DNA from: an uncultured archaeon | Lineage (GTDB): Archaea > Nanobdellota > Nanobdellia > Pacearchaeales > GW2011-AR1 | Assembly: GCA_903873955.1 (NCBI GenBank) | Contig: CAIQQL010000064.1 | Location: 1 to 11,539 of the forward strand | Length of the DNA: 11,539 bases | Direction of reading: 5' to 3' | Program-made: the position numbers and the translations under genes | Part shown: piece after piece, positions 11,302 through 11,539 of the stretch | Layout: each line of letters starts with the position of its first letter | How positions within the stretch are numbered: the first letter of the stretch is position 1 | The notes under the pieces: model-generated | The model's database searches: none | The model's input: the letters and a program-made list of their open reading frames with translations, nothing else | Told to the model about the DNA's origin: nothing

Positions 11302-11539
11302 ATGATAGAAGCATTCAAAGTAAAAGATAATATAATACATTACCCTAATTTGGAAACCGTTCTCATGGTGGAAGAATTTATTAGAAAAAACTCTGGAACG
11401 TATAAGAAAAAAGCTCTCTGGGAAGCACTACCTAGAAAGATGATTTATCAGACTTTTTGCGTTATAATTGACTATTTACTTTATTCTGGTAAAATAGCAC
11501 TAGATAAAGAAGAGCACATAGCTTGGATATACAATCCCG
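11302..11539 (+). CDS. Small winged-helix-like DNA-binding protein, cut by window edge
   Basis: The frame is open to the window end (79 codons), beginning MIEAFKVKDNIIHYPNLETV. Helix-like segments LETVLMVEEFIRKN and KKKALWEALPRKM, then IYQTFCVIIDYLLYSGKIAL, are followed by KIALDKEEHIAWIYNP, which reads as a beta wing. The pattern YPxLxTVLMVE...YQTF.VI.DYL..SGKI..D....IWI.NP matches, from memory, a common archaeal family of about 80-aa winged-helix proteins, so only a few residues are probably missing. Members likely bind DNA as dimers; targets are not known to me. The ATG fits the TATA spacing for a leaderless mRNA. The inverted repeat immediately before the start suggests autoregulation. Codon use is AT-rich, unlike the core genes, which suggests accessory DNA. 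Confidence 0.72.
   Translation, partial: MIEAFKVKDNIIHYPNLETVLMVEEFIRKNSGTYKKKALWEALPRKMIYQTFCVIIDYLLYSGKIALDKEEHIAWIYNP

Noticed and set aside
1..11539. CRISPR array, IS element or replication origin
   Set aside because: No regularly spaced repeats, no transposase, and no origin-binding repeats were seen in the window.

Overview
This window is archaeal. Its informational genes are all of archaeal/eukaryal type: transcription factor B, ribosomal protein S8e, an Sm-like (LSm) protein, tRNase Z and a eukaryotic/archaeal-type glycyl-tRNA synthetase. Nearly every gene has an archaeal TATA box centred about 25-28 nt upstream of its ATG, which implies leaderless mRNAs. None of the four tRNA genes encodes its CCA end. 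The compact genes, many small orphan membrane proteins and 'ITG'-like motifs in a surface protein suggest a DPANN archaeon of the Woesearchaeota/Pacearchaeota/Nanoarchaeota kind. That lineage call is an inference.

Layout. (i) Positions 1-566 hold the N-terminal part of a tyrosine-recombinase integrase on the minus strand, cut by the window edge just at the first catalytic arginine. It lies 141 bp from the 3' end of tRNA-Ala(GGC) (708-778, minus), so positions 1 to about 707 look like the end of an integrated element. (ii) Positions 803-10751 are host-like core sequence. In order they hold a two-TM protein, TFB and S8e (all minus), LSm (plus), RNase Z (minus), a surface-exposed membrane protein (plus), a hemerythrin-like protein (minus), tRNA-Arg(TCT), an M24-family peptidase (minus), an orphan 168-aa protein (plus), tRNA-Cys(GCA), an orphan nucleotidyltransferase-like protein (minus), a 57-aa Shine-Dalgarno-led protein, glyS and a small three-TM protein (all plus), and tRNA-Leu(TAG). 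(iii) Positions 10752-11539 become AT-rich. They hold a small CxxC two-TM protein (minus) and the start of a winged-helix-like regulator (plus) whose transcription start is covered by an 8-4-8 inverted repeat.

How the genes relate. Most genes are monocistronic, with their own TATA box. Pairs are divergent (RNase Z with the membrane protein; the 308-aa protein with the 57-aa protein) or tightly convergent (LSm with RNase Z, 9 bp between stops; the membrane protein with hemerythrin, 4 bp). A recurring theme is tRNA and translation: four tRNAs, the tRNA 3'-processing nuclease, GlyRS and S8e. The most interesting items are the element-tRNA-Ala junction, the probable self-regulating winged-helix gene at the right end, and the short SD-led gene among leaderless ones. 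I did not see CRISPR arrays, IS elements or an obvious defence operon.
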